A stretch of 64,000 nt of DNA from positions 95,976,284 through 96,040,283 of the forward strand of contig OZ035962.1 of the NCBI GenBank assembly GCA_964034945.1, written 5' to 3'. This document shows, piece by piece, positions 23,165-32,612 of the stretch. The notes beneath the pieces were generated by a model that saw only the letters and a list, made by a program, of their open reading frames with translations, was not told where the DNA came from and made no database searches. The DNA comes from Chrysopilus asiliformis (Eukaryota > Arthropoda > Insecta > Diptera > Rhagionidae). Position 1 is the stretch's first letter, and every line of letters begins with the position of its first letter. Both the position numbers and the translations under genes were made by a program.

Positions 23165-23480
23165 CGGAGCTTGAGATACTAGTAAAAGACAAAGATGTAG
23201 AAAATTTTATTGTCTCCAACTTTGGTTACACATAAGACTACTGAAAAAAGCGTAGTTTTGGAGTAAATAACAAAAAACGAAATTGCAATTTCAAACATAC
23301 CTGTAAAATTTGGTAATTTTTTTCTAAAATCTTGTACACAGACTGACCAAACATACCTGTAAAATTTGGTAAAGTTTTTCAGAAATCTTGTACACAGGCT
23401 GACAAGCTAACAGACAGAAAGACATTTTTGTTTTTATTATAATTAATTTCACAAAAAAAACTTTTTTGGCAGTCATGAAT
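23165..23480 (-). repeat. Family C fragment, mixed
   Basis: GACAAAGATGTAGAAAATTT, GTAGTTTTGGAGTAAATAAC and the twice-repeated ACATACCTGTAAAATTTGGT plus TCTTGTACACAGACTGAC belong to the reversed interior of family C. The last module is duplicated in tandem (about 23296-23400). Confidence 0.65.
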
Positions 23481-24059
23481 TTTTTGTCAGCTTTTTACCA
23501 CCAGGTGTTGTATTAATTAAAAGATTTTCGAGACAAACAAAGATATTAATTTACAGTTTCCAGAATTTACCTATGATGATGTAATACCAAGTGCTTCTTG
23601 CATAAAGAAAAAAGAAATACCCGACACAGTTTGATAAACACATATCGAATTCCAAATAAGTGGATAGATTCATACAAGATAATTAATACCGAATTAATCG
23701 ATAAAATGTAACACAATCGGTTTGCTTGTAAAATTATAATAATGCCGTAACAAATAAAAACAGAAATAACAATACTAATATCAATAATGGAAACAATCTA
23801 AAATAGAACTTTCACCTGAGGTTAATAAATTCCATTTATCCAATTATCGCAAAAGTAAATTTCGTTGTACACGAACCGATACGATGCGATTTATTTCGAT
23901 TGATTTCTATTTGCCCATAATGCGAAAGGTTTTTCTTCGGTTATTCACTTAACGTAATTTAACGTAATGGCTTGAAACCAATCAATAAAAATTAACTTTA
24001 GTTTCAATCAAACCGATCGTCTTCAAATTGCTTTCTGCTAAGGTAAATAAAGGTTAGAA
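23481..24059. other. Unassigned AT-rich DNA
   Basis: No gene or repeat was recognised. Confidence 0.35.
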
Positions 24060-24595
24060 TAAAATATAAGAAAATCTACAATTGCCACGGGCCAATCTTC
24101 AAATACTCTATATGAGGACAAACAAAATTCCAATCGGACCAATCCTTTCGAACAAAATCCATTTGTATGGATGAGGAGAGGAGTGGTTCAACCCGATGCC
24201 GATGCATGGTTGAGTCATGTAAAATCGCATTCTAAACACATTTTATCTTTATCAATTTTTCAATATGGTTTACCGTTTTCGAGAAAATCGCAAAAAAACT
24301 GTTGCGTTTGTATGGGGGGGGGGGGGGGAGGAACGGTCCAATTTTGCCGGTCCAAGAGTTTAGCCTACCCATTTACGAGAAACATAAGTATACAAAATTT
24401 CAAGTCTCTAGCTCAATTCTTTCGAAAATTATGGTGTTCACGGACCGACAGACGGACGGACATGAGGAAATCAAAATCTTTTGTCATCTCTAACACCCTG
24501 GTGTAGTTCATTTTTGTGTCCAATGATTGGTTCGACGCGTTACAAACAGTATATGTACTAAATCTTATATGATCCTCATATAGAGTATAAAAAAA
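24060..24595 (+). repeat. Family A dispersed repeat, nearly complete reference copy
   Basis: The order is: leader ATATAAGAAAATCTACAATT and GCCACGGGCCAATC; left end ACTCTATATGAGGAC (24106); GGAGTGGTTCAACCCGATGC; GTAAAATCGCATTCTAAACA; TACCGTTTTCGAGAAAATCG; GTTGCGTTTGTATGG with a 16-G run (24314-24329); TTTACGAGAAACATAAGTAT; TCAAGTCTCTAGCTCAATTC; CAGACGGACGGACATGAGG; CACCCTGGTGTAGTTCATTT; and right end TCCTCATATAGAGT (about 24577-24590). The two ends are inverted repeats of about 14 bp. It is non-coding; the overlapping open frames come from the repeat itself. Confidence 0.8.
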
Positions 24596-25380
24596 TTCCA
24601 CTTGACTTAGAAGAACACAATTTCTCTATTGATTTTATTTAGTTTACTCGGTGAATATTTCTTAACCCATTCTGAAAAAATCTGAACTGAACTTATTTCG
24701 AATTTTTTTTTCTTTATTTCCAGAATTTCACCTAAGACAGTCTTTTGGATCCAAATGGGAAACTTATACAAGTTTCAATACCCAACTTGGATTCTTCTAT
24801 CTATAATAGAAATAATTTGGAAATGCCATTAACAGGGTATATGCGATGCTGAAAGATGCATCCAACTTCAGTTGATACGATGGGGGAAATTCTCTCGACC
24901 ACTTAAGGCAATAAAAGTTATTAAACTTTCACCCTAAATTCGGCTAACTACAGACTAGACGTTCACATTACGCGTTCGAATATCATTGCAATGCACTGGC
25001 CAGAATTATCAATTCGAATTTGGTGAGCTTCTTATAAATTTTTTCAAATTCTTATATTTATTAAGAACTTTTATTAGTGATTCTTTTACATCTTCGCCGT
25101 AATTCTCATATATATTTGTTCGAATTCATATCTTTTGGCCATTAGCCACTGCCGTTGAGTTTTGGATGAACGAATAAATCGTTTCTGGCTCTATGGTTAT
25201 GATAAATAATGTGTTCCACTTTATAAGCCCTCATGAGTCAACACTGATATTGGCATGAGTCATCGTATCCAGAATGAGTTGTAAGAAAATGCCCTATTCA
25301 TGAAAACATTTATCCCACATTTATCTAAATTGGTAAGAAATTCAACAGGGAAGAAAATTTTTAGAATTTGTCATATAGAG
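24596..25380. other. Unassigned AT-rich DNA
   Basis: No gene or repeat was recognised; the right end abuts family E copy 2. Confidence 0.35.
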
Positions 25381-25880
25381 TACTAGCTTGCATACCCGTA
25401 GTTGCCGGGTTCAGTTTTTTCAAATTTTTTTTTTTTTTTGATGGTCTATGTTGGAGCTAAACTTGAGGCCAATCGGCTCGGTAGTTTCCCCGCGAAAGGG
25501 TAACATAGAGGAAGAGCTAAGTTTCAAGATCACTTTACCCCCTCCTCTTACTCCCCCACCTCTCGGGCTACTTTCTAATTGGTCTATGTTGGGGCTGGAC
25601 CCCCGACGAACATCTAGGCCAAATTTCAGGCCAATCGGTTCAGTCGTTTCCCCGCGAAAGAGTAACATAGCGTAAAAACTAAGTTTCGAAATCACTTTAC
25701 CCCCTCCCCTTACTCCCCCACCCCTCGCGATACTTTTTCGGTATGCCTATGTTGGAACCAGAACTACCACAGACACCCATGCCAAATTTCAAGTCAATCG
25801 GTTCAGCCGTTTTTGCGTGAAAGAGGAACAAACAGACAGACAGACACCAACTCATTTTTATATGTATATTAGTATGATTT
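25381..25880 (+). repeat. Family E dispersed repeat, copy 2
   Basis: It has the same start (ACTAGCTTGCATACCCGTAG) and end (CAACTCATTTTTATATGTAT then ATTAGTATGATTT) as copy 1 at 12883-13356, with very similar tandem modules. The two copies are close enough in sequence to suggest fairly recent spread. Confidence 0.85.
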
Positions 25881-27368
25881 GAAGATGAATAAAGAATATT
25901 TCAAAATAACTAACTCAGAAAATTAAATAAAAACATAAGAAAAGCTCCAATTGCCAGGGGATTAAAATTTAACACCCATTATTATGTTTTTGGTTCAAAT
26001 TTATCACATTTTTCGATTTTTTTTTTTTTGTTTAAATCTACTACATTTTTCAAACGTCAAATGCACTTTTTATGAGATTTTATTTGTAAATAAGACGAAA
26101 TTAATTTTTTCCGAAAAACAATCTCGAAAATTTGTTAAGAGCCCATAAAAAATGTTGTCATCAAAGTGGGCTCACATCGAATCCGATTAATTTCCTTCGG
26201 GATCGTTACAACGGTAGAAGTGTGGCTCTAATTTTCAATTCCTCTAAAATCCTAAAAACTTTTCATAGAACAAAGCTCGTTCAAGCACCACCTACTTAAA
26301 TTAGAGAATCCATTAGGTAGGAACGAAGGGTGAACGAAGACGACAATGGATTGCGGACACTAAAAGGGTAAATTTTCTATTGGGGAATCTGTGAATCGTG
26401 TGTGGGAAAAGTTGAACAAGTTTTTCTTTGACTTGCATTATTTTTGATAAATTCGGTGTACAGTTTTGTAAGTCCTTTCAAAAGTTAAACTCGATTCTGG
26501 CGGTGGTTATTTAGTGGTCTGCCATATCTGTCTACGGTCGTTTGCCTCTTGAGGACAGTTAAAGTCATAAAATGGTTGTCTCACTCAAATACATTTGGTC
26601 TCTGTTTCGGCACCCTTAGGTTTTGTCCTTGGAAGACCAAATCATTGAATCATTCTAGAATTCGTAAATGTTTGATGGTCGAAAGTACAGGAATCTCAGA
26701 TCCCAGTCCAAATTACATTCTCATCGTCCTGTCTGCCATGATAGGGCATTGAAAGATGATTACTTGGCAACAATAGTCAACTTCGTAAAGGGTTGGTTGC
26801 AGACAAAAACCCACTATTTATGGAAGCCAATCTACCTTCTGCCTATGGTGGTTCTGGACAATCGAAATCGTGTGGGTACGAATAATGAAGAACTCAATTT
26901 CATTATCTAAACTTTATGCTGACTAAAGCATCGGATAATTTTATTCTAGTTGGGTTAATGCTTCATCACTCACTGGAAAATAACAGGGAATGTCGGCCGA
27001 CTGAATCAGTAAAGAGATTTGTCGGAAATTTTCATTTGGAGCTTTTTAGCTGCGATGACTTGATTTATTACTAGCCATGATAACTTTTGAAGGCGATAAT
27101 AGCCAACATTCTGGGGGAAGATTTAAATTTACCCGTAAGCAATCAAATCTCTCTGATTGACTCTAACGATAGAAAATTATTTTGGCGTGCTGCTAGCCAA
27201 ATGTCGGTACTTTATTGGAATTAGTATGGTTTAAAGCAGAAAAACTGGGAAAACTGAAGCTACTCGTCGACATCCTGTATTTTTTTTTTGCTGTAACTTT
27301 GTCAAGATTTCCATCTATTTCAGTGAAATGTGCTCAAATACATAAAAGCGACTTTTAACTAACTGCGT

Positions 27369-27410
<42 letters not shown>

Positions 27411-28330
27411 ATAATATTACCTACACCCTTATTCTGATGTTTTGTAACGAATTAATATTTTTTACCCATTATGACCGGCCACAAGCCCCAATATGTATAG
27501 CACAAAAGATAATAATTTTCCAGTGACCTTTTCCGTAATAAATGAAATGGAAAGTTTTTAAAGTCTCAAATCAGAGAGATACAATGCAAGGGAAATTATA
27601 CCATGAAAATATTAAAATGTTGTGACCCAGGTTTAACATCGGTCACTGCCAGTCACCAGAATAGGATCCATATATCCGAAATCTTCCAAAAATGAAATTT
27701 AGATAAAATTACTTACACTCTTAGCTCACATTTTCTGATACTGTCGATTGTTATTGTTGTTAACTTATTAGTTCCAATAATCAATTTAGACAGCTGAAAA
27801 AAAAATTGAATTTAAAAAACATTTCAAACCTGTATTTATTTAAAGTCCAAATTAACTATTCTAACATAAAATACGCACTATCTAAGACTTGCGTCAAGGA
27901 AATTGGTAAACAATTAAATAAAGGCCTAAAACATTCAGTTAGCTTACACCGAGAATTTTTTTCGATTCAAGTAAAATAATGTGGAGGATCGAATTAAAAA
28001 AAATTTAAAAAACTTTGATAATCGAAGCATCGGCAAAGTATAAACAATCCAAATAGTTTCAGTTCATACAAAATTATTCGGTTTATTAGCTGGCTTGTCT
28101 GCCAGTCAAAATAACTTTGTACTAGTGAAAATGGGAGTGATTTCGCTAAGTGCGGTAAAAAAAATTTCTATTCAGATATTTTTTCCGTGTAAGATGTTAA
28201 AATACAAATATTTTAACATTTGTGCACACTTTTCGATATTTAAATTTAAATTTTGTCAATATTGTTAGCCACTAATGATCACATTTCCATAATTATTGTT
28301 AGAAATAATATGCATACGTTTCAATTTTTT
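25881..28330. other. Unassigned region; 36-bp A run at 27374-27409
   Basis: 26160-27250 is less AT-rich than average and has open frames at 26549-26752 and 26668-26910 (+), without motifs. The A36 run at 27374-27409 may be the poly(A) tail of an unrecognised retroposed sequence or simple slippage. 27420-28330 is AT-rich and is the upstream region of the ADKP-repeat gene. Confidence 0.35.
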
Positions 28331-28335
28331 TTTAG

Positions 28336-28343
28336 TATAAATA
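28336..28343 (+). promoter_or_regulatory. TATA box of the ADKP-repeat gene
   Basis: TATAAATA lies about 190 bp upstream of the ATG. A start near 28366-28372 (CCAAGTTTC) would give a short leader, TTCTACTTCACTCTCTAAG, before a splice donor. Strong TATA boxes are usual for abundantly expressed secretory genes of insects. Confidence 0.6.
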
Positions 28344-28395
28344 CCACAGAAAATATAGTCCTAACCAAGTTTCTACTTCACTCTCTAAGAAGCAG

Positions 28396-28512
28396 GTAAT
28401 TGAAAATACTTTTGAAATTTTTTTTAAATAAAACGGGTTTTGGATAATTATTTACTTAATTTTTTTTTAGAATTTTGTAAACTTTAAATTTTTGTTTTCT
28501 TTTTGACTTTAG
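28396..28512 (+). other. Probable 5'UTR intron
   Basis: The donor AAGCAG|GTAATTG is at 28396. The acceptor is either TTTTTTTTAG at 28470 or TTTTGACTTTAG at 28512, the latter only 18 bp upstream of the ATG at 28531. The interval is T-rich, as expected before an acceptor. Transcript data would decide between the two acceptors, or show that there is no splicing. Confidence 0.5.
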
Positions 28513-28530
28513 AAAAAAAAATTATTGAAA

Positions 28531-30057
28531 ATGAGATTCCTGGCAATTTTCCTAGCAGTTGCGGTACTTTGCTCGATGTCTTACGGCGCAAACGTGCGAC
28601 GTATTCGAGATGACGCAGCGGCCATTTCGGCAGACAAGCCAGCTGACAAGCCCGAGGACAAGCCAGCTGACAAGCCCGAAGACAAGCCAGCTGACAAGCC
28701 CGAGGACAAGCCAGCTGACAAGCCCGAAGACAAACCAGCTGACAAGCCCGAAGACAAGCCAGCTGACAAGCCCGAGGACAAGCCAGCTGACAAGCCCGAA
28801 GACAAGCCAGCTGACAAGCCTGAAGACAAGCCAGCTGACAAGCCCGAAGACAAGCCCGAGGACAAGCCAGCTGACAAGCCAGCTGACAAGCCCGAAGACA
28901 AGCCCGAGGACAAGCCAGCTGACAAGCCCGAAGACAAACCCGCTGACAAGCCCGAGGACAAGCCAGCTGACAAGCCCGAAGACAAACCAGCTGACAAGCC
29001 CGAAGACAAGCCAGCTGACAAGCCCGAAGACAAGCCAGCTGACAAGCCCGAAGACAAGCCAGCTGACAAGCCCGAGGACAAGCCAGCTGACAAGCCCGAA
29101 GACAAGCCAGCTGACAAGCCCGAAGACAAGCCAGCTGACAAGCCCGAAGACAAGCCAGCTGACAAGCCCGAAGACAAGCCAGCTGACAAGCCCGAAAACA
29201 AGCCAGCTGACAAGCCCGAAGATAAACCAGCTGACAAGCCCGAAGACAAACCAGCTGACAAGCCCGAAGACAAGCCAGCTGACAAGCCCGAAGACAAGCC
29301 AGCTGACAAGCCCGAGGACAAGCCAGCTGATAAGCCCGAAGACAAGCCCGAGGACAAGCCAGCTGACAAGCCCGAAGACAAACCAGCTGACAAGCCCGAG
29401 GACAAGCCAGCTGACAAGCCCGAAGACAAACCAGCTGACAAGCCCGAAGACAAACCAGCTGACAAGCCCGAAGACAAGCCAGCTGACAAGCCCGAAGACA
29501 AGCCAGCTGACAAGCCCGAAGACAAACCAGCTGACAAGCCCGAAGACAAACCAGCTGACAAGCCCGAAGACAAGCCAGCTGACAAGCCCGAAGACAAGCC
29601 AGCTGACAAGCCAGCTGACAAGCCCGAGGACAAGCCAGCTGACAAGCCCGAAGACAAACCAGCTGACAAGCCCGAAGACAAGCCAGCTGACAAGCCCGAA
29701 GATGAACCAACACCTGCTCCCGAAACTACCACAGCAGCCGCCACAGTTACTACGTCTGCTGCACCCAAATCTAGTACTGCAAAACCGCCTGTTCCTACTC
29801 CTGCTACTACCAAGAAGCCGACGAAAAGACCTACCAAGAAACCTACAAAGAAATCTACAAAGAAACCCACTAAGAAACCTACAAAGAAACCCACAAGAAA
29901 ACCCACAAGAAAACCCACAAAAAAACCCACAAAAAAACCCACAAAAAAACCCACCAGGAAGCCGACCAGAAAACCCACTAAGAAGCCAACTAAGAAGCCA
30001 AATAAGAAGCCAACTAAAAGGCCTGCCAAGAAGACCACTAAAAGGAGGCCAGGCTAA
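28531..30057 (+). CDS. Secreted ADKP/EDKP-repeat protein with basic KKPT tail (glue/silk/mucin-like)
   Basis: The 508-residue protein starts at ATG 28531, with good context (GAAAATG). Residues 1-19 (MRFLAIFLAVAVLCSMSYG) are a classic signal peptide with likely cleavage before Ala-Asn-Val. Residues about 34-391 are almost pure tetrapeptides alternating ADKP and EDKP. Slips give EDKPEDKP or ADKPADKP in a few places, and there is a single ENKP. Next comes a short Thr/Ala/Pro linker (TPAPETTTAAATVTTSAAP) and, from about residue 425, a tail of KKPT/RKPT repeats ending KTTKRRPG. The repeat part is charge-rich and slightly acidic; the tail is strongly cationic. There is no Cys in the mature part, so no disulphides. 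The codons of the repeat are nearly identical copy to copy, which points to recent slippage or unequal exchange. The layout resembles insect salivary glue, silk or mucin-like proteins, but I cannot name an orthologue. A damaged paralogue may lie downstream. Confidence 0.85.
   Translation: MRFLAIFLAVAVLCSMSYGANVRRIRDDAAAISADKPADKPEDKPADKPEDKPADKPEDKPADKPEDKPADKPEDKPADKPEDKPADKPEDKPADKPEDKPADKPEDKPEDKPADKPADKPEDKPEDKPADKPEDKPADKPEDKPADKPEDKPADKPEDKPADKPEDKPADKPEDKPADKPEDKPADKPEDKPADKPEDKPADKPEDKPADKPEDKPADKPENKPADKPEDKPADKPEDKPADKPEDKPADKPEDKPADKPEDKPADKPEDKPEDKPADKPEDKPADKPEDKPADKPEDKPADKPEDKPADKPEDKPADKPEDKPADKPEDKPADKPEDKPADKPEDKPADKPEDKPADKPADKPEDKPADKPEDKPADKPEDKPADKPEDEPTPAPETTTAAATVTTSAAPKSSTAKPPVPTPATTKKPTKRPTKKPTKKSTKKPTKKPTKKPTRKPTRKPTKKPTKKPTKKPTRKPTRKPTKKPTKKPNKKPTKRPAKKTTKRRPG
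28630..29706 (+). repeat. 24-bp coding minisatellite (ADKPEDKP)
   Basis: Tandem 24-bp units (GACAAGCCCGAAGACAAGCC with AGCT) encode the eight-residue period. Occasional 12-bp half-unit insertions break the register without changing frame. The unit has no stop codon in several frames, so long spurious open frames appear on both strands; they should not be annotated. Confidence 0.95.
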
Positions 30058-30100
30058 GATAAATCTAACAACAATTTATTAAAAATCATTTGAATTGGCG

Positions 30101-30106
30101 AATAAA
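30101..30106 (+). terminator. Poly(A) signal of the ADKP-repeat gene
   Basis: AATAAA lies 44 bp after the stop codon, followed by a T/G-rich stretch (CCAATTTTTGTGCTTTT). This gives a short 3'UTR. Confidence 0.7.
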
Positions 30107-30134
30107 GGAATTGTATACCAATTTTTGTGCTTTT

Positions 30135-30565
30135 CAAAACCTTTTATTTAGCTTGCCTTCGTTTCTGTTTGTCTGTATGTTTGTTGAGTTCAAATCTTGC
30201 AATCTAATTTTGACCCACATCACCTCATCCGATTGACTTGAAATTTTGCACACACAGGTAAGTGCGATGACAATACGATATTTCCAATACTTCGTCTTTG
30301 TAAGGATAACGGAAGCTCCTATAAGCATAACGTGTTTATCCTTTCCCTCGAATTTTCCGGGGAAAATTTCATCCTGGAATTTTTAAGATTGCTGATTCTG
30401 GTGTTAAGAAGTCTGTAAGGATAACAAAAGGTCCTGTAAGAATAACGTGATTATCCTTTTCCTCAAATTTTCCGGGACAAAAATCTGGGGGTTTTTGGGG
30501 TCGATGAATCCGATTCGGACATTAAGAAGTTCGTAAGGATATGTCAAAGCCTAGGATATATTAGA
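30135..30565 (+). repeat. Family D dispersed repeat, copy 2
   Basis: It carries TTGCCTTCGTTTCTGTTTGT, CATCCGATTGACTTGAAATT, GTAAGGATAACGGAAGCTCC, TTATCC and TTTTCCGGG, with the GGATAAC sub-unit repeated about 120 bp later. It begins immediately downstream of the ADKP gene's poly(A) site. Confidence 0.8.
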
Positions 30566-30777
30566 ATACTAAGTAGTAAAAACAAGCGTGGCGAAAGATG
30601 AACGTCATTTTAGGTTTTTAGTCATGCTAAAAAGATTAAAATAAAAAATAAAATCAAATAAATAAACAGTTATGTCGATTTTATGTCTGATACACAGTGC
30701 CCAAAAAATTATTTTTTCCTTTTTAGTGCATTTTTTTTAAAATAAAAGCTTTTTTTTAATTTTTTGTTTGTGTTTTT

Positions 30778-30959
30778 ACTTTCCTCTTCTATAGAAGTAA
30801 AATATTGTATTCGTAACGGAGAGCGATTCGAGAACGGGGGCAGATAGAAACTTTCTGATCAGTACAAAATCCGTTTCAGGCAAAATTATGAGGGTGTGCA
30901 GCTGTCTATCAGTCTGTCCGTTTTAAGTAACTTAAATAACTCGAGAACGCGTTGAGCTA
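30778..30959 (+). repeat. Family C terminal fragment
   Basis: ACTTTCCTCTTCTATAGAAG, AAATATTGTATTCGTAACGG, GAACGGGGGCAGATAGAAAC, TTTCAGGCAAAATTATGAGG and CAGTCTGTCCG match the copies at 55315-56090 (+) and 36340-37165 (-). It ends at GTTGAGCTAGC, where the paralogue remnant begins. Confidence 0.8.
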
Positions 30960-31047
30960 GCGAAGCCGAAAACTAAACAAACGAAGCCGAAAGCTAAACC
31001 TACTAAACCAAAGCCGAAAATTAAACCCACTAAAACAACACTCAAAA

Positions 31048-31523
31048 GGGCCCATAGACGGCCAACTTTGTTGCCAACCTGGTCGCCAACATACAATGTT
31101 GGAGTCGATGTTGTACGTCTGTGGCCAAGTTGGCGGTTGGTTTTTCATGTTGTCGACGAGGTTGGTGTAAAATCAAAAAAATTTGAAAACTTAGCATGTT
31201 GGCGTTCATGTTGGGGTGTCTGTAGGCAAGTTTACAACCTGGTTGCCAATCTCAGTTGCATTGAGTTGTTCATCTTCGCACAACTCGTTTAAAACCAATA
31301 CCAATAACAATTCCTTACTCATTTTTCACTAGTCAAAATATACTCTATAACCATATAGTAAACTATAAACAATAAAAAAAATAGAGAAATCACCTAAAGT
31401 CGACGGGATCTTGTTAAAAATGATGTTGACAACTTGGTTGCCAACAATCCGTCTCGTCTGTGGTAAAAACTACCAACCAGGTTGGCGACCAGGTTGGCAA
31501 CAAAGTTGGTCGTCTATGGGCCC
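31048..31523. mobile_element. TIR element (GGGCCCATAGACG ends)
   Basis: The left end GGGCCCATAGACGGCCAACT and the right end are inverted repeats over 43 bp with one mismatch. The interior contains many further GTTGGCAACC/GGTTGCCAAC words, so it can fold extensively. Including the adjoining AAA/TTT the ends may extend 3 bp further. No clear target duplication is visible. It lies inside the paralogue remnant. Confidence 0.85.
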
Positions 31524-31530
31524 TTTAAGA

Positions 31531-31619
31531 ACAATGGCGGAAAAGTAAAAGGTGAAAAATGAAAGGGGCACGTAAAATGTGCCCCTTTCATTTTTCACCT
31601 TTTACTTTTCCGCCATTGT
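31531..31619. repeat. Perfect inverted repeat, 41-bp arms, 7-bp loop
   Basis: The left arm begins ACAATGGCGGAAAAGTAAAA and the right arm ends with its exact complement TTTTACTTTTCCGCCATTGT. The loop is GTAAAAT (31572-31578). All 41 positions pair. This is either a tiny snap-back element or a recent inverted duplication. If transcribed, it would give a miRNA-like or hairpin-siRNA-like precursor. Confidence 0.95.
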
Positions 31620-31739
31620 AACGGACGACGTAACCACGGAAGAGGCAGTGGCAAGGGGAAGGGAAAAGGAAAACGAGGTTAAGCAAAAATTTTGCAAAAA
31701 GTTATTGATATTTTTTTTTGATTTAGCAAAAAATAAATA

Positions 31740-32612
31740 AATAGTTTTTCCTCAATGTTAGTATTTATTAATCATGGCTAGAATTCTTCAAGTTATTTAA
31801 AAAAAATATGATGTGAACAACAAATTACTCTCTTGTACTTAAATTTGGCCTTAGCGCACGTCACATTCCAACTTCTCTATGCTATTATTCTCCCATTTTG
31901 TAATCGACAATTTTTCGCGAATTGTAAAGGAAACTTTAAATTGCGAGATTCCCTGCAAACGGGAAGAAACGTAAACTTATGGTAAAGGTACAAAATAGCG
32001 AGATATTTTTATGAATGCCTTTACAAGATAATTCGTTAATAAGTGGTACATAATAGAATATTTGGAGAACAAACAAAAAATAATAATGATAATAAGAACC
32101 GCAGTTCGACAGTTCCTTAAATTTTTCTAAGTGGCATAATTATAAGGAAAACGATAGCGCCATCTTTGGAATCCTGCGTACATTAAAAAAGAAAGAAAAT
32201 GTATTTGTGTGACGCCAACGACGATGATAATTCTCTCTATTTCTCTTTTCTATTCACCATTTTTAATAGCCCCGATAAACTGCCTATTTATTCAAAACAA
32301 ATGCTCGATTTTTTCAGCTCCATCTGTCAGACGGTTAAATTAACTGATTGGATTTTTGTTTTAAATACTTTTCATTTAAACCAAATAACTGCGTTTAAAA
32401 TGAATACTTTGGTATTTGTTTTTACTGCTTTGTCTTTTAATTCAAATCAAAAACATTTGATTTTGCAGTATAAATGAGAATCAGTTAAATCAAATGACGG
32501 TTCTTGATTCTACTACATGCCCAATTTCCCTCAGTGCAGGCTATCACCTAATTTCGTTACTATTTATATAAAAATCTTTATCCGATGATATTATGAAATC
32601 GATTTGCAAATA
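31740..32612. other. Unassigned AT-rich DNA
   Basis: A 92-codon plus-strand frame (32199-32477) is hydrophobic and motif-free. GTTAAATTAACTGATT near 32335 and AATCAGTTAAATC near 32481 are partly inverted, suggesting another worn small element. No gene is supported. Confidence 0.35.

Larger units (their letters stand above)
30960..31682 (+). pseudogene. Probable paralogue of the ADKP gene, 5'-truncated and interrupted
   Basis: From 30960 the plus strand reads a Lys-Pro-Thr-rich peptide (AKPKTKQTKPKAKPTKPKPK, then IKPTKTTLKR) very like the basic tail of the protein encoded at 28531-30057. It runs into a TIR element at 31048, whose sequence keeps the frame open until a stop at about 31290. After that element and the adjacent hairpin, 31620-31682 reads NGRRNHGRGSGKGKGKGKRG and a stop, another basic secretory-type tail, with AATAAA at 31732. 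The signal peptide and repeat region are missing: family C sequence occupies the 5' side. The simplest reading is a tandem duplicate destroyed by repeat insertions. The alternative is a chance Lys-rich stretch, but the two in-register basic segments argue against that. Confidence 0.6.

Noticed and set aside
28484..30082. Several long open frames on both strands over the ADKP repeat (Gly/Leu/Ser-rich, Ala/Cys/Leu-rich and Thr/Ser/Leu-rich peptides)
   Set aside because: They exist because the 24-bp unit lacks stops in several frames. Only the frame at 28531 has a signal peptide, a good start, UTR signals and a sensible tail.
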